NCBI RefSeq assembly: GCF_036173065.1
Contig: NZ_CP108041.1
Coordinates: 1,922,001 to 1,986,000, forward strand
DNA length: 64,000 nt
Source of the DNA: Rhodococcus sp. NBC_00297
GTDB taxonomy: Bacteria; Actinomycetota; Actinomycetes; Mycobacteriales; Mycobacteriaceae
Direction of reading: 5' to 3'
A program made the translations under genes and the position numbers. Below, piece after piece: positions 50,775 through 60,272 of the stretch (its first letter is position 1; every line of letters begins with the position of its first letter). Under the pieces are notes generated by a model, which saw only the letters and a list, made by a program, of their open reading frames with translations, was not told the DNA's origin and searched no databases.

Positions 50775-51323
50775 CTAGAACTCCAACCCCATGTCACCCG
50801 CCACCACACCCATTGTCGACTGCCCGTCCAGAGCCTCGCGGAGGATGTCGGCGTGCCCGCTGTGGTGGGCGATCTCGCGCAACAGGTGCAGCAGTACGCG
50901 CCGCGCGGTCCACCAGATGCGCTCCGGCGCCCACGGTGCGGTGGGTTGCGGGATCAGGTCGTCGAGGTTGCCGAGCGCGGCGATGCACTGCTCCAGCGCT
51001 CGGCCGGCACAGTCGAGTTCGGCCAGCACCTGTTCGATCGACTCCGGCACCTCGGGCTCGCCCGATCCCGAGAAGTCGACGGTCGAGTTCTCGTCGCGCT
51101 CCTCGAGCATGGTCACGTTCCCGCGGATCACCGACGCGACGTGCGCGATCAGCGAGGCGAGCGTGAACTCACTGACGGTCGTGCGCCGACGCGCCTGCTC
51201 ATCGGTGATCCCCCGCGCCGTGATCGCGAGCATCCCGCGCTGATCGGCCAGGATGGTGACCAGATCGAGCTTCTCGCCCGTGACGTCGACCGACGGCCCC
51301 ACGGATGTGTACGTCCCCGCCAT
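50775..51323 (-). CDS. DinB superfamily protein (DUF664-like)
   Basis: 182 residues, four-helix DinB fold: LDLVTILADQRGMLAITARG, SEFTLASLIAHVASVIRGN and VLLHLLREIAHHSGHADILR. The histidines in LIAHVAS and AHHSGHADI form the usual metal triad. Relatives are mycothiol- or bacillithiol-linked transferases. It lies between DUF808 and topA on the same strand. A GTG-rich upstream part is absent, so ATG 51323 is safe. Confidence 0.85.
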   Translation of the reverse strand: MAGTYTSVGPSVDVTGEKLDLVTILADQRGMLAITARGITDEQARRRTTVSEFTLASLIAHVASVIRGNVTMLEERDENSTVDFSGSGEPEVPESIEQVLAELDCAGRALEQCIAALGNLDDLIPQPTAPWAPERIWWTARRVLLHLLREIAHHSGHADILREALDGQSTMGVVAGDMGLEF

Positions 51324-51386
51324 GATGTGACCCCTCTCCTCGTGTGTGAGGAGAACGCTAGGGGCAATCGCGGACAGATGCGGTCC

Positions 51387-54335
51387 TCAGGACTCGGCGG
51401 GCGGCGTCTTCTTCGCAGCGGTCTTCTTGGCGGCCGCCTTCTTCGCGGGAGCCTTCTTGGCCGGCGTCTTCTTCGCTGCCGCCTTCTTGGCGGGAGCCTT
51501 CTTCGCCGGCGCCTTCTTGGTGGCCTTCTTCTTCACGGGCCCGCGAGCGCGACGATCCGCGAGGAGTTCCATGGCCCGCTCGTCGGTGATGGTGCCCACC
51601 TCGTCGCCCTTGCGCAGGCTGGCGTTGGCCTCACCGTCGGTGACGTACGGACCGAAGCGGCCGTCCTTGATCACCATCGGCTGACCACTGACAGTGTCCA
51701 CACCGAGTTCGCGCAGCGGCGGCGTGGCCGTACCCTGACGTCCGCGACGCTTGGGCTCGGAGTAGATCTTCAGAGCCTCCTCGAGGGAGACGGTGAAGAT
51801 CTGGTCCTCGGTGGCCAGCGAGCGGGAGTCGGTACCCTTCTTGAGGTAGGGACCGTAGCGCCCGTTCTGCGCCGTGATCTCTTCCTTGCTCTCGGGGTCG
51901 ACGCCCACCACGCGCGGCAACGACAGCAGCTTCAGCGCGTCGTCCAACGTGACCGTCGCGAGATCCATCGACTTGAGCAACGAACCCGTTCGCGGCTTCG
52001 GTGCGGTCGCTTTCTTCGCGGCCTTCTTGGCGGGAGCCTTTTTCGCCGTCTTGGTGGCCACGGCGGTGCCGCCGCCCCCGTCGGACGAATGCTGTTCCAC
52101 CGGAACGATGTCCGGGGTGGGCTCGGGCTCCTCGGGGATGACCTCGGTGACGTACGGCCCGAATCGTCCTTCCTTGGCGACGATCTCATGACCCGACAGC
52201 GGGTCGACACCGAGCTTGCGACCCTCCTGCGGAGTCGCGAACAGCTTCTCGGCGAACTCGAGCGTCAGCTCGTCCGGCGGAAGGTCGTCGGGCAGGTTGG
52301 CGCGCTGCGAGATCGGATCCCCGTCGGGATCGTCCGGGTTCTGCACCATCCGTTCGAGGTACGGGCCGTAGCGACCGACGCGGACGTGTACGTCGCGACC
52401 TTCGGAGTCGTCGAACAGGTGGATCGAGTTGATGACGCGGGCGTCGATGTCCTCGAGGTTCTGGCCGACCATCTTCTTCAGTCCGCCGGACCGTGCGACC
52501 GACCCCTCCGTGCCGTTCTCACCGCCGAAGTAGAAGGCGGACAACCAGTCTCCACGTCGTTCGCGGCCACCGGCGATGGCGTCGAGGTCGTCCTCCATGC
52601 CTGCGGTGAAGTCGAAGTCGACCAACCGGCCGAAGTGCGCCTCCAGCAACGCGATCACGGAGAACGCCACCCACGACGGCACCAGGGCGCTACCGCGCTT
52701 GTAGACGTATCCGCGGTCGAGGATGGTCTTGATGATCGACGAGTACGTCGACGGGCGACCGATGCCGAGTTCCTCGAGCGTCTTGATGAGCGACGCCTCG
52801 GTGAAGCGGGCCGGTGGGTTGGTGGTGTGACCGTCGGGATCGAGACCGGTGGCCGTGACCGCCTGTCCCTGCTCGAGAACCGGCAACCGGGACTCGGCGT
52901 CGTCGGACTGTCCGCCGGCCTGGTCGTCGACACTCTCGACGTAAGCCTTGAGGAAGCCGGCGAACGTGATGGTGCGTCCCGACGCGGCGAAGGTGCACTC
53001 CTCACCGGTACCCGCGGTGCCCGAGATACGCAGCGACAGAGTGGTTCCGCGCGCATCCGCCATCTGGGAGGCGACGGTGCGCTGCCAGATCAGCTCGTAC
53101 AGCCGGAACTCGTCGGTGTCGAGCGAGCTGTGCAACTGACCGGGAGTCGCGAAGGAATCACCCGCGGGGCGGATGGCCTCGTGCGCCTCCTGGGCGTTCT
53201 TGACCTTCCGGGTGTACTGCCGCGGAGTGTCGTGCACGTACTCCGGGCCGTACAACTCGGTGGCCTGGCGACGTGCGGCATCGATCGCCGACGCCGACAG
53301 GTTCGTCGAGTCGGTACGCATGTAGGTGATGTAGCCGTTCTCGTACAACCGCTGCGCGATACGCATGGTGCGCTCGGAGGACATGCGGAGCTTGCGCCCG
53401 GCCTCCTGCTGCAGGGTCGAGGTCATGAACGGCGGGTACGGACGACGCGTGTACGGCTTGGACTCGACCGACGCGACGGTCAGATCGACACCGTCCAGAG
53501 CCTCGGACAACCGGCGTGCGCGCGCCTCGTCGAGAACGGTGACGCCCTCGGACTTGAGTTTGCCGTCGGCACCGAAGTCGCGTCCCGACGCGACGCGAGA
53601 GCCGTCGACGTTGACCAGGCGCGCACCGAACGCCCGCGGCGTCGCCTCGGCGCCCGCGTCGAGCTGCGCCGAGATGTCCCAGTACTCGGCCGATCGGAAC
53701 GCCATGCGCTCACGTTCGCGCTGCACGATGACACGTGTGGCCACCGACTGGACGCGGCCCGCCGACAGCTTCGGCATGACCTTCTTCCACAGCACCGGCG
53801 AGACCTCGTAGCCGTACAGGCGGTCGAGGATGCGGCGCGTCTCCTGGGCGTCGACGAGGTCGGTGTCCAGTTCGCGGGTGTCGGCGGCGGCGGCGAGGAT
53901 GGCCGGCTCGGTGATCTCGTGGAAGACCATCCGTCGAACCGGAATCTTCGGCTTGAGCGTCTCGAGGAGATGCCACGCGATGGCCTCGCCCTCGCGGTCG
54001 GGGTCGGTGGCGAGGTAGAGCTCGTCGGCGTCCTTGAGCAAGCTCTTGAGCTCGGCGACCTTGCCCTTCTTCTCCGGGCTGACGACGTAGAGAGCCTCGA
54101 AGTCGTGGTCCACGTCGACACCGAGACGAGCCCAGGACTCGCCCTTGTACTTGGCCGGAACGTCTGCAGCACCACGCGGGAGATCTCGGATGTGCCCGAC
54201 CGAGGCCTCGACCACGTAGTTCTTGCCCAGATAGGGCGCGATCTTCTTGGCCTTGGTGGGTGACTCGACGATCACGAGACGCCGAAGCCCGGACGCGCCG
54301 GACGACGAGTTCCCCGTGCTGTCTCCTGCTGCCAC
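51387..54335 (-). CDS. topA: DNA topoisomerase I
   Basis: 982 residues from GTG 54335 (AGGAAGG 11 bases before; an alternative GTG at 54380 would add 15 residues). The TOPRIM domain shows VIVESPTKAKKIAPYLG and the acidic DPDREGEA. The catalytic tyrosine is near residue 338 (GYITYMRTDSTNLS), close to the Mycobacterium position. Four C-terminal repeat domains (RVGRYGPYLE, GRFGPYVTE, GRYGPYLKKG, GRFGPYVTD) follow instead of zinc ribbons, and a lysine/alanine/proline tail (KKAPAKKAAAKK repeats) ends the protein. It relaxes negative supercoils and is essential in relatives. Confidence 0.95.
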   Translation of the reverse strand: MAAGDSTGNSSSGASGLRRLVIVESPTKAKKIAPYLGKNYVVEASVGHIRDLPRGAADVPAKYKGESWARLGVDVDHDFEALYVVSPEKKGKVAELKSLLKDADELYLATDPDREGEAIAWHLLETLKPKIPVRRMVFHEITEPAILAAAADTRELDTDLVDAQETRRILDRLYGYEVSPVLWKKVMPKLSAGRVQSVATRVIVQRERERMAFRSAEYWDISAQLDAGAEATPRAFGARLVNVDGSRVASGRDFGADGKLKSEGVTVLDEARARRLSEALDGVDLTVASVESKPYTRRPYPPFMTSTLQQEAGRKLRMSSERTMRIAQRLYENGYITYMRTDSTNLSASAIDAARRQATELYGPEYVHDTPRQYTRKVKNAQEAHEAIRPAGDSFATPGQLHSSLDTDEFRLYELIWQRTVASQMADARGTTLSLRISGTAGTGEECTFAASGRTITFAGFLKAYVESVDDQAGGQSDDAESRLPVLEQGQAVTATGLDPDGHTTNPPARFTEASLIKTLEELGIGRPSTYSSIIKTILDRGYVYKRGSALVPSWVAFSVIALLEAHFGRLVDFDFTAGMEDDLDAIAGGRERRGDWLSAFYFGGENGTEGSVARSGGLKKMVGQNLEDIDARVINSIHLFDDSEGRDVHVRVGRYGPYLERMVQNPDDPDGDPISQRANLPDDLPPDELTLEFAEKLFATPQEGRKLGVDPLSGHEIVAKEGRFGPYVTEVIPEEPEPTPDIVPVEQHSSDGGGGTAVATKTAKKAPAKKAAKKATAPKPRTGSLLKSMDLATVTLDDALKLLSLPRVVGVDPESKEEITAQNGRYGPYLKKGTDSRSLATEDQIFTVSLEEALKIYSEPKRRGRQGTATPPLRELGVDTVSGQPMVIKDGRFGPYVTDGEANASLRKGDEVGTITDERAMELLADRRARGPVKKKATKKAPAKKAPAKKAAAKKTPAKKAPAKKAAAKKTAAKKTPPAES

Positions 54336-54502
54336 CTGCTGCCGAACCTTCCTGGTCCCCGCGAGAGGGAACCCGTTCACCTGCGTCGATACCCCGAACC
54401 GTTCGAAGCCGACACACTACAGAGTGACACACACGTGCAACTCGTATGTGACACCGCGGCCCATCGACCATCGGTGACCTCCGTCCGAGTCCCCCTCTTC
54501 CT

Positions 54503-55090
54503 CTACACGAGGACGGGCCACCCGCCCGCGGCGAGAGCGCCCGGTGGCGGCTCGCCGATGTTCTCGATGAGCCTGGTCACCCGACGTCGACCGGTGATCC
54601 GGAGTGCCGGCGTCCCTCCGTGGGTTCCCACCAGAGTCGGCGCCACACCGGCGCGCATCAACGACTGGGCGAGCACCGGATGCGTGTCGGGGGCGTGCGG
54701 ATCGAGTCCGAGGACGAACCGGGCGCCGCCTGCCTCCTGCCGTCCCGCCGCGACCACCCAGGCCCGCAGGGCGCGCGGTCCGGGCACCCAACCCCCGGGC
54801 ACCGCCTTCACCGCTCCCCGGACCCACTCCGCGGCGAGCGACGCCAGCTCGGGCACCGGCTCGGTCCGGACCAGTGGCCGTCCCTCGTCGGTCGTCGTGA
54901 TCTCGGCGTCGAAGCCGCACGACTCGATCAGGTCGGCCACCGCGTGGGCACGCCAGGTGGCGTCGACGACGACGGAGATGCGCGTGCGCCCGGACACGAT
55001 CACGGGCTGACCCTGCGCAGCCAGCAGCCCGGCGAGGTCGGCCGCGTCGGGCGGCGTCGACTCGGCGGAGAAGAAGGACAACTGGCTCAC
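54503..55090 (-). CDS. Conserved hypothetical protein (Rv3647c-like)
   Basis: 195 residues: MSQLSFFSAESTPPDAADLA, VSGRTRISVVVDATWRAHAV, FDAEITTTDEGRPLVRTEPV, VPELASLAAEWVRGAVKAVP. This protein is found between topA and cspA in mycobacteria and relatives; function unknown. It looks like a soluble alpha/beta protein without catalytic motifs I can name. It is probably co-transcribed toward topA (122-bp gap with no terminator). Confidence 0.8.
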   Translation of the reverse strand: MSQLSFFSAESTPPDAADLAGLLAAQGQPVIVSGRTRISVVVDATWRAHAVADLIESCGFDAEITTTDEGRPLVRTEPVPELASLAAEWVRGAVKAVPGGWVPGPRALRAWVVAAGRQEAGGARFVLGLDPHAPDTHPVLAQSLMRAGVAPTLVGTHGGTPALRITGRRRVTRLIENIGEPPPGALAAGGWPVLV

Positions 55091-55157
55091 GATCGCGACA
55101 GTAAGCCACGAACGCCCCGCCGGCGTGGTGTCCGCGACGCAGTGTCACGGAAACGAG

Positions 55158-55193
55158 ACGTCCCCCGCCACCTCGGAAGGCGACGGGGGACGT
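55158..55193. terminator. Hairpin terminator downstream of cspA
   Basis: Perfect 10-base stem ACGTCCCCCG (55158-55167) / CGGGGGACGT (55184-55193) with a 16-base loop. It lies directly after the cspA stop on the minus strand, without a clear T-run, as is common for high-GC actinobacteria. Confidence 0.7.
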
Positions 55194-55218
55194 GTCGGTA
55201 GAGACTGTCCGATCGAGA

Positions 55219-55422
55219 TCAGACGGCGCGGACGCCCGTGGCCTGGGGGCCCTTGGTGCCCTGTCCGACCTCGAACTCCACGCGCTGGTTCTCCTCGAGG
55301 GTGCGGAAGCCGCTGCCCTGGATCTCGGAGTAGTGGACGAAGACGTCAGCGGAGCCGTCCTCGGGTGCGATGAAGCCGAAGCCCTTTTCGGCGTTGAACC
55401 ACTTCACAGTTCCCTGTGCCAT
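55219..55422 (-). CDS. cspA: Cold-shock protein
   Basis: 67 residues, one cold-shock domain. RNP1 ([10 protein letters not shown]) and RNP2 (VFVHYSEIQ) are intact: [20 protein letters not shown]. Binds single-stranded RNA and DNA as a chaperone. A long upstream region (55423-55725) gives space for a structured 5' leader, as usual for csp genes. Order topA - hypothetical - cspA matches other Mycobacteriales. Confidence 0.95.
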   Translation of the reverse strand: MAQGTVKWFNAEKGFGFIAPEDGSADVFVHYSEIQGSGFRTLEENQRVEFEVGQGTKGPQATGVRAV

Positions 55423-55725
55423 GCTTGTCTATCCTTTTCTTGAACACCGGATGCGATGAACGGCACTTACAGTCCATCGGGCCGGTTCCGACCGCTGTGA
55501 TGATCCCCCCCCAAGAGTCACCCCGTGGGCAGAGCTTCACGCACCGCGCTCGCAACATTAGATCCTGCGAGCGTGAAAACGAACACAGAAGCTGCGACCG
55601 AGAACAGTGAACCACGTCGGACGGCGGCGCGACAGTCGACGAGACAACAACTTCGTAAATATCCTCGCGGGCTCTGTCCGCCCGTTCTTCTACGATCGAC
55701 ACGAGCACCGAGGGAGTGAGAGACA
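55423..55725. other. 303-base divergent region between cspA and the helicase gene
   Basis: No ORF with coding-like codon use. It should hold the cspA promoter and a long 5' leader. A run of nine C bases (55506-55514) is a possible slippage point. AT-richer patches such as CAACATTAGATC (55554-55565) and CTTCGTAAATATCC (55649-55662) are candidate promoter parts, and CTACGATCG (55689-55697) lies before the helicase start. Confidence 0.6.
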
Positions 55726-58062
55726 GTGAGCACGACGACCGACGCACCGGCCTCCTCGTTCGGCGGAATGCTGCTCGGACGAGCGCTGGCGGGAACGTCG
55801 CCGGGAGAGTCTCCGCTGACCCATGCGGTGGAGCTGCCGGGACGTGAGTCCCGGTACGCCGCATGGCCGCAGTGGCTCGAGCCCGCGGTCGTCGAGGTCT
55901 TCCAGGACTGCGGGATCCCGCAGCCGTGGACCCACCAGGCAGAGGCCGCGTCGCTCGCGTGGTCGGGCCGCAACGTGGTGGTCTCGACGGGCACGGCATC
56001 GGGCAAGTCGCTGGCGTACCGGATGCCCGTGCTGTCCCGTCTGTCGACCGACGCGCGCGCCACCGCGCTCTACCTCGCGCCCACCAAGGCGCTGGGGGCA
56101 GACCAGCTTCGGGCTGCAGTGGACATGACGGACTCGCTCGCCGCGCGGGGCTTCCCGGACATCGCACCGAGTGCGTACGACGGCGACACACCCCTCGAGG
56201 TGCGCCAGTGGGCCCGGGCGAATTCACGGTGGATCTTCACCAACCCCGACATGCTGCACATCTCGCTGCTCAAGGGCCATCAGCGGTGGGCGCACTTCTT
56301 CCGCAACCTGGCGTACGTCGTCGTCGACGAATGTCATTCGTATCGAGGGGTGTTCGGCTCCAACGTCGCCCTGATCCTGCGACGACTCCGGCGCATCGCC
56401 GCGCGCTACGGCGCCGCGCCCGTCGTCGTTCTCGCGAGCGCCACCGCGTCGAATCCCGGGGCTGCGGCCAGTCGCCTGGTCGGTGCACCGTGCGAGGAGA
56501 TCACCGAGGACGGATCTCCCCACGGTCCCCGGACCGTCGCCCTGTGGGAGCCACCGCTTCTGGACGTCACGGGTGAGAACGGGGCGCCGATCCGGCGCGC
56601 CGCCGGTTCCGAGGCCGCACGCATCATGGCCGACCTCGTCGTCGAGGGCGCCCGAACACTGACGTTCGTCCGTTCCCGACGCGGCGCGGAGCTGACGGCA
56701 CTGGGTACCGCGCGGCTGCTCGCGGACGTCGATCCCGATCTGCCGCAGCGCATCGCGGCATACCGGGCCGGATACCTCGCCGACGACCGCCGCGAACTAG
56801 AGCGGTCGCTGTCCGACGGCACCCTGCTCGGCGTGGCCACCACCAACGCACTCGAGCTCGGCGTCGACATCGCGGGGCTCGACGCCGTCGTCGTCGCCGG
56901 CTTCCCGGGGACGGTCGCGTCGTTCTGGCAGCAGGCCGGCCGCTCCGGTCGCCGCGGCCAGGGATCGCTGGTGATCCTGGTGGGCCGGGACGACCCGCTC
57001 GACACGTACCTCGTGCACCATCCGGCCGCGTTGCTGGACAAGCCCATCGAGGCGACGGTCACCGATCCCACCAACCCCTACGTGCTGGGGCCACAGCTGC
57101 TCTGCGCGGCCATGGAACTCCCGCTGACCGACGACGAGGTGATCGAGCTCGGCGCTCAGGACGTCGCGCAGTCCCTCGCGGACCGGGGTCTGCTCCGCCG
57201 TCGGCCGCACGGGTGGTACATCACCGCGGACGCGACCCCCCATGCGGCGGTGGACATCCGGGGCGGTATCGGGTCGCAGATCGCGATCGTCGACGGCTCC
57301 ACCGGACGCATGCTCGGCACCGTCGACGCCGGCCGCGCGCCCTCGACGACCCACCCCGGCGCTGTCCACATACATCAGGGCGAGTCGTTCGTCGTGGACA
57401 CGCTCGACTTCGAGGACGGCCTCGCGGTGGTGCACCACGAGGAGCCCGAGTGGACCACCTCGGCGCGCGAGATCACCGACATCGTGATCGAGGACGTGCA
57501 CGAACAGCAGTCGTACGGGGAGGTCGACGTCGCGCTGGTGCAGGTCCAGGTGAGCCACCAGGTGGTCGGATACCTCCGCAGACTGCCGTCCGGAGAGATT
57601 CTCGACTCCGTGGAACTCGACATGCCGATGCAGGAACTCCACACGCGCGCAGTCATGTACACGATCACGCCGGAGTTGCTCGAGTCCGCCGGCGTGACCG
57701 CCGAACGTGTCCCCGGGTCGCTCCACGCGGCGGAGCACGCGGCCATCGGTCTGCTGCCCCTCGTCGCGACATGCGACCGATGGGACATCGGCGGCGTGTC
57801 GACGGCACTGCACGCCGACACCGGCCTGCCGACGGTCTTCGTCTACGACGGGTACGACGGTGGCGCCGGATTCGCCGACCGCGGCCACGCCGTCATCGGC
57901 ACCTGGCTCTCCGCGACCCGCGAGGCCATCGCGTCGTGCGAGTGTGTCTCGGGGTGCCCGTCCTGCGTGCAGTCACCCAAGTGCGGCAACGGAAACGATC
58001 CGTTGGACAAGGACGGCGCCGTGCGCGTGCTCGACGCCGTCCTCGCCTGTCTGGAGGGTTAG
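55726..58062 (+). CDS. DEAD/DEAH-box helicase with DUF1998 zinc module (MrfA-like)
   Basis: 778 residues from GTG 55726. Walker A VVSTGTASGKSLAYRMP (87-103), motif Ia LYLAPTKALGADQL, DECH box VVDECHSYRGVFGS, motif III VVLASATASNPG, then the second RecA domain (TFVRSRRGAELTALG, ATTNALELGVDIAGLDAVV, QQAGRSGRRGQGSLVIL). The end shows a four-cysteine zinc cluster (SCECVSGCPSCVQSPKCGNG). Orthologue of Rv3649 and related to Bacillus MrfA, which takes part in mitomycin repair. 3'-5' DNA translocation is likely. Confidence 0.93.
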   Translation: MSTTTDAPASSFGGMLLGRALAGTSPGESPLTHAVELPGRESRYAAWPQWLEPAVVEVFQDCGIPQPWTHQAEAASLAWSGRNVVVSTGTASGKSLAYRMPVLSRLSTDARATALYLAPTKALGADQLRAAVDMTDSLAARGFPDIAPSAYDGDTPLEVRQWARANSRWIFTNPDMLHISLLKGHQRWAHFFRNLAYVVVDECHSYRGVFGSNVALILRRLRRIAARYGAAPVVVLASATASNPGAAASRLVGAPCEEITEDGSPHGPRTVALWEPPLLDVTGENGAPIRRAAGSEAARIMADLVVEGARTLTFVRSRRGAELTALGTARLLADVDPDLPQRIAAYRAGYLADDRRELERSLSDGTLLGVATTNALELGVDIAGLDAVVVAGFPGTVASFWQQAGRSGRRGQGSLVILVGRDDPLDTYLVHHPAALLDKPIEATVTDPTNPYVLGPQLLCAAMELPLTDDEVIELGAQDVAQSLADRGLLRRRPHGWYITADATPHAAVDIRGGIGSQIAIVDGSTGRMLGTVDAGRAPSTTHPGAVHIHQGESFVVDTLDFEDGLAVVHHEEPEWTTSAREITDIVIEDVHEQQSYGEVDVALVQVQVSHQVVGYLRRLPSGEILDSVELDMPMQELHTRAVMYTITPELLESAGVTAERVPGSLHAAEHAAIGLLPLVATCDRWDIGGVSTALHADTGLPTVFVYDGYDGGAGFADRGHAVIGTWLSATREAIASCECVSGCPSCVQSPKCGNGNDPLDKDGAVRVLDAVLACLEG

Positions 58063-59396
58063 GCAGACACGGTGGCCGGTTCGCCGAGCGCCACCGGTAG
58101 CGTGCGGAACCCGTGCAGCACACGGGTGTCCCGCTTGACGCCGGTGCCGGCGGACGACAGATGCGGGAAGCGGTCGAACAGCGTGCGCAGTCCCACCTCG
58201 CTCTCCGCGCGCGCGAGTGCGGCGCCGAGGCAGTAGTGGCGCCCACCCGAGAACGACAGGTGCTTGTTGGCGTTGGACCGACCGACGTCGAAGGTGTCGG
58301 CGTCGTCGAAGACCTGCGGGTCCCGATTACCGGCCGCGAGGACGCACACCACCAGATCGCCGGCCTCGAGGTCCATGCCTTCGAGGGTGACGGAACCCTT
58401 CGCGACGCGGGCCGTCATCTGCACCGGCGACTCGAGCCGCAGCATCTCGTCGACGGCCGTTCCCCACAGCGACGGATCGTCCTGCAGTCGCGCGAGCTGG
58501 TCGGGGTTGTTCATCAGCAGATTGATGCCGCTGCCGAGCAGGTTGACCGTCGTCTCGAACCCTGCCGCCAACACCAAACCCGCGGTGGCACGGAGTTCCC
58601 GATCGTTCAGGTACACCCCGTCCTCGGACGCCGCGATGAGCTGACTCATCAGATCGTCGCCCGGGTTGTCGCGCAATCCCGCGATGTGGGTGGCGAGCCA
58701 CCGGTCGAAGCCCTCGAGGCCCTGCTCGACCTCGCGGAACTGCGACCACGTCAGACCGACGTCGAGACTGGGCGCCGCGAGTTCGCCGAACTCGAGCACC
58801 TTGTCGCGGTCCGCCTCCGGCACGCCGAGGATGTCACCGATGACGGCGACCGGAAGCTTGGCGCAGTACGACGACACGATGTCGACCGTGCCGCCGCCCG
58901 CAGCCACGAGTTCGTCGAGAAGCGTGTCGGCCACCTGCTGCACGTTGTCGCGCATCGCGTTGACGGCGCGCGCGGTGAACACCGACGACACCAGCTTGCG
59001 GTAGCGGGTGTGCGAGGGCGGCTCGACCGACAGCAGCGACGGCGGCGCCAGCGGGTGCAGAGCGGCGGTTCGGGTGCGACGCTCGATCGCCCGCAGCGGC
59101 TTCGGGAGATTGCCGCCCACGACGACGGTGCGGTAGTCGTCCGAGCGCAGGAGGTCGAAGATCAGCCCGTGGTCGACGGTGAGGTAGGCGACGCGGCCCT
59201 TGACGATCTTTCCCCGGTCGCGAATCTCCTGGTAGACGACACCGGGGTTCGCGCGAGTCACCGGATCGGCGATGAGCTTGGCCTGCGGGTCACCGATCTT
59301 GATGCCGCGTTTGGCGAAGAAGCGCACCACTCCGTGCACCGCGAACCACCGCAGCCGCGATCGTGCCTCGTCCTTGACGTCCGCCACTCTCGACAT
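58059..59396 (-). CDS. Cytochrome P450
   Basis: 445 residues. I-helix oxygen motif AGFETT (278-283), ExxR E317-R320 (DEMLRLE), PERF-like region FDVGRSNANKHL and the haem loop FSGGRHYCLG with Cys389 as the iron ligand. All catalytic residues are present. No ferredoxin gene is adjacent, so it must use a partner encoded elsewhere. ATG 59396 is chosen from the family start; upstream frame is not protein-like. The stop overlaps that of the convergent helicase by three bases. Substrate unknown; the fold is typical of actinobacterial fatty acid or steroid P450s. Confidence 0.92.
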   Translation of the reverse strand: MSRVADVKDEARSRLRWFAVHGVVRFFAKRGIKIGDPQAKLIADPVTRANPGVVYQEIRDRGKIVKGRVAYLTVDHGLIFDLLRSDDYRTVVVGGNLPKPLRAIERRTRTAALHPLAPPSLLSVEPPSHTRYRKLVSSVFTARAVNAMRDNVQQVADTLLDELVAAGGGTVDIVSSYCAKLPVAVIGDILGVPEADRDKVLEFGELAAPSLDVGLTWSQFREVEQGLEGFDRWLATHIAGLRDNPGDDLMSQLIAASEDGVYLNDRELRATAGLVLAAGFETTVNLLGSGINLLMNNPDQLARLQDDPSLWGTAVDEMLRLESPVQMTARVAKGSVTLEGMDLEAGDLVVCVLAAGNRDPQVFDDADTFDVGRSNANKHLSFSGGRHYCLGAALARAESEVGLRTLFDRFPHLSSAGTGVKRDTRVLHGFRTLPVALGEPATVSA

Positions 59397-59448
59397 TCCG
59401 ATTCCCCCGATGCTCGGCCTGCGATAACCCGGTTGCGCGTTACCGCAC

Positions 59449-59462
59449 GTCACACGTGTGAC
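59449..59462. promoter_or_regulatory. Perfect 14-bp palindrome between the P450 and DUF998 genes
   Basis: GTCACACGTGTGAC reads the same on both strands. It lies 53 bases upstream of the P450 start and 48 bases upstream of the DUF998 start, so it could serve as a shared operator. No regulator gene is next to it. Confidence 0.65.
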
Positions 59463-59509
59463 TCACCTCATGATGCGCCGGTCACGACGCCGGTGTCTAC
59501 CGTCGTGTC

Positions 59510-60121
59510 ATGACCCTGCGTCGGAGCGTCGCCTCCTTGTGGATCGCCACAGTCCTCTACTGGCCGATGCAAGTGATCGTCTCGCGTTCCTGGACCACCC
59601 CGTACAGCTGGCGTGACGACGTCATCAGCGCCCTCGGTGCGGCGACGTGCACCGACTACTGCTCGCCCGATCACGTCGTCATGAACGCGACGTTCGTCGC
59701 CGTGGGCGGCGCCACCGCAGCGGGCGCGGCGCTCCTGGTACGTCCCTGGGTGGGCATCGCACGGACGGGGTGGATCCTCGTGGCGCTCTCCGGTCTCGCG
59801 ACGTGCGCCGTCGGGTTCCTCCCGATGGACGTCGCACCGGTCCCCCACACCGTCGCGGCGCAGGTGCACTTCGGCCTGCAGCTCGCCGGAATGCTGTGTG
59901 TCGCAAGATCCGTCGGGCGAGTCGCCTCGCGATTCACCTACGCCTGCAGTGCGATCGCCGTGGTGGGCGGCATCGCCTTCCTCAGCCCCGGGAAGTGGGG
60001 ACTGGGCTCGGGTGTCACCGAGCGGCTCGCCCTCGACACCCTGAACGTGTGGACCATCGGCATGGGCGTGCTCCTGCTGGCGCGATCGTGGAATCCAGGC
60101 CCCGGAATCCGGGGTCGATAG
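59510..60121 (+). CDS. DUF998 membrane protein
   Basis: 203 residues with six transmembrane helices: SLWIATVLYWPMQVIVSRSW, YSWRDDVISALGAATC, VMNATFVAVGGATAAGAALL, LVALSGLATCAVGFLPMD, AAQVHFGLQLAGMLCVARSV, and a last helix WTIGMGVLLLARS. SxxxDxISxLG and GxFP.D are DUF998 marks. Function unknown. It is divergent from the P450 gene. Confidence 0.85.
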   Translation: MTLRRSVASLWIATVLYWPMQVIVSRSWTTPYSWRDDVISALGAATCTDYCSPDHVVMNATFVAVGGATAAGAALLVRPWVGIARTGWILVALSGLATCAVGFLPMDVAPVPHTVAAQVHFGLQLAGMLCVARSVGRVASRFTYACSAIAVVGGIAFLSPGKWGLGSGVTERLALDTLNVWTIGMGVLLLARSWNPGPGIRGR

Positions 60122-60143
60122 TCCACGATCACCGAGGCACCAG

Positions 60144-60251
60144 TTGCGTGTCTCTGTGAGGCGGGCAGCTGCACGAGCCGCCGTGGCCGCCAGTGTGAAG
60201 ACCGGCCGCCCCGTCGCACCGGAAGTACGCAGGCTCGCCGAGTCGCGCTGA
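60144..60251 (+). CDS. Possible small basic protein (31-35 aa)
   Basis: A TTG at 60144 or a GTG at 60156 opens a frame ending at TGA 60251 whose product (VRRAAARAAVAASVKTGRPV ... VRRLAESR) is arginine/alanine rich and helical. It could be a real nucleic-acid-binding microprotein, or chance in high-GC DNA. No ribosome site is visible. Confidence 0.25.
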   Translation: MRVSVRRAAARAAVAASVKTGRPVAPEVRRLAESR

Positions 60252-60272
60252 CCGACATACCGAGGTGCTGGT

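Noticed and set aside
51346..51684. Plus-strand ORF that looks like a hydrophobic membrane protein (repeated FFAGAFLAGVFFAAAFLAG pattern)
   Set aside because: It is the antisense image of the lysine/alanine/proline repeats in the topA tail; the AAG/GCC codons of that tail read as Phe/Leu/Ala/Gly on the other strand.
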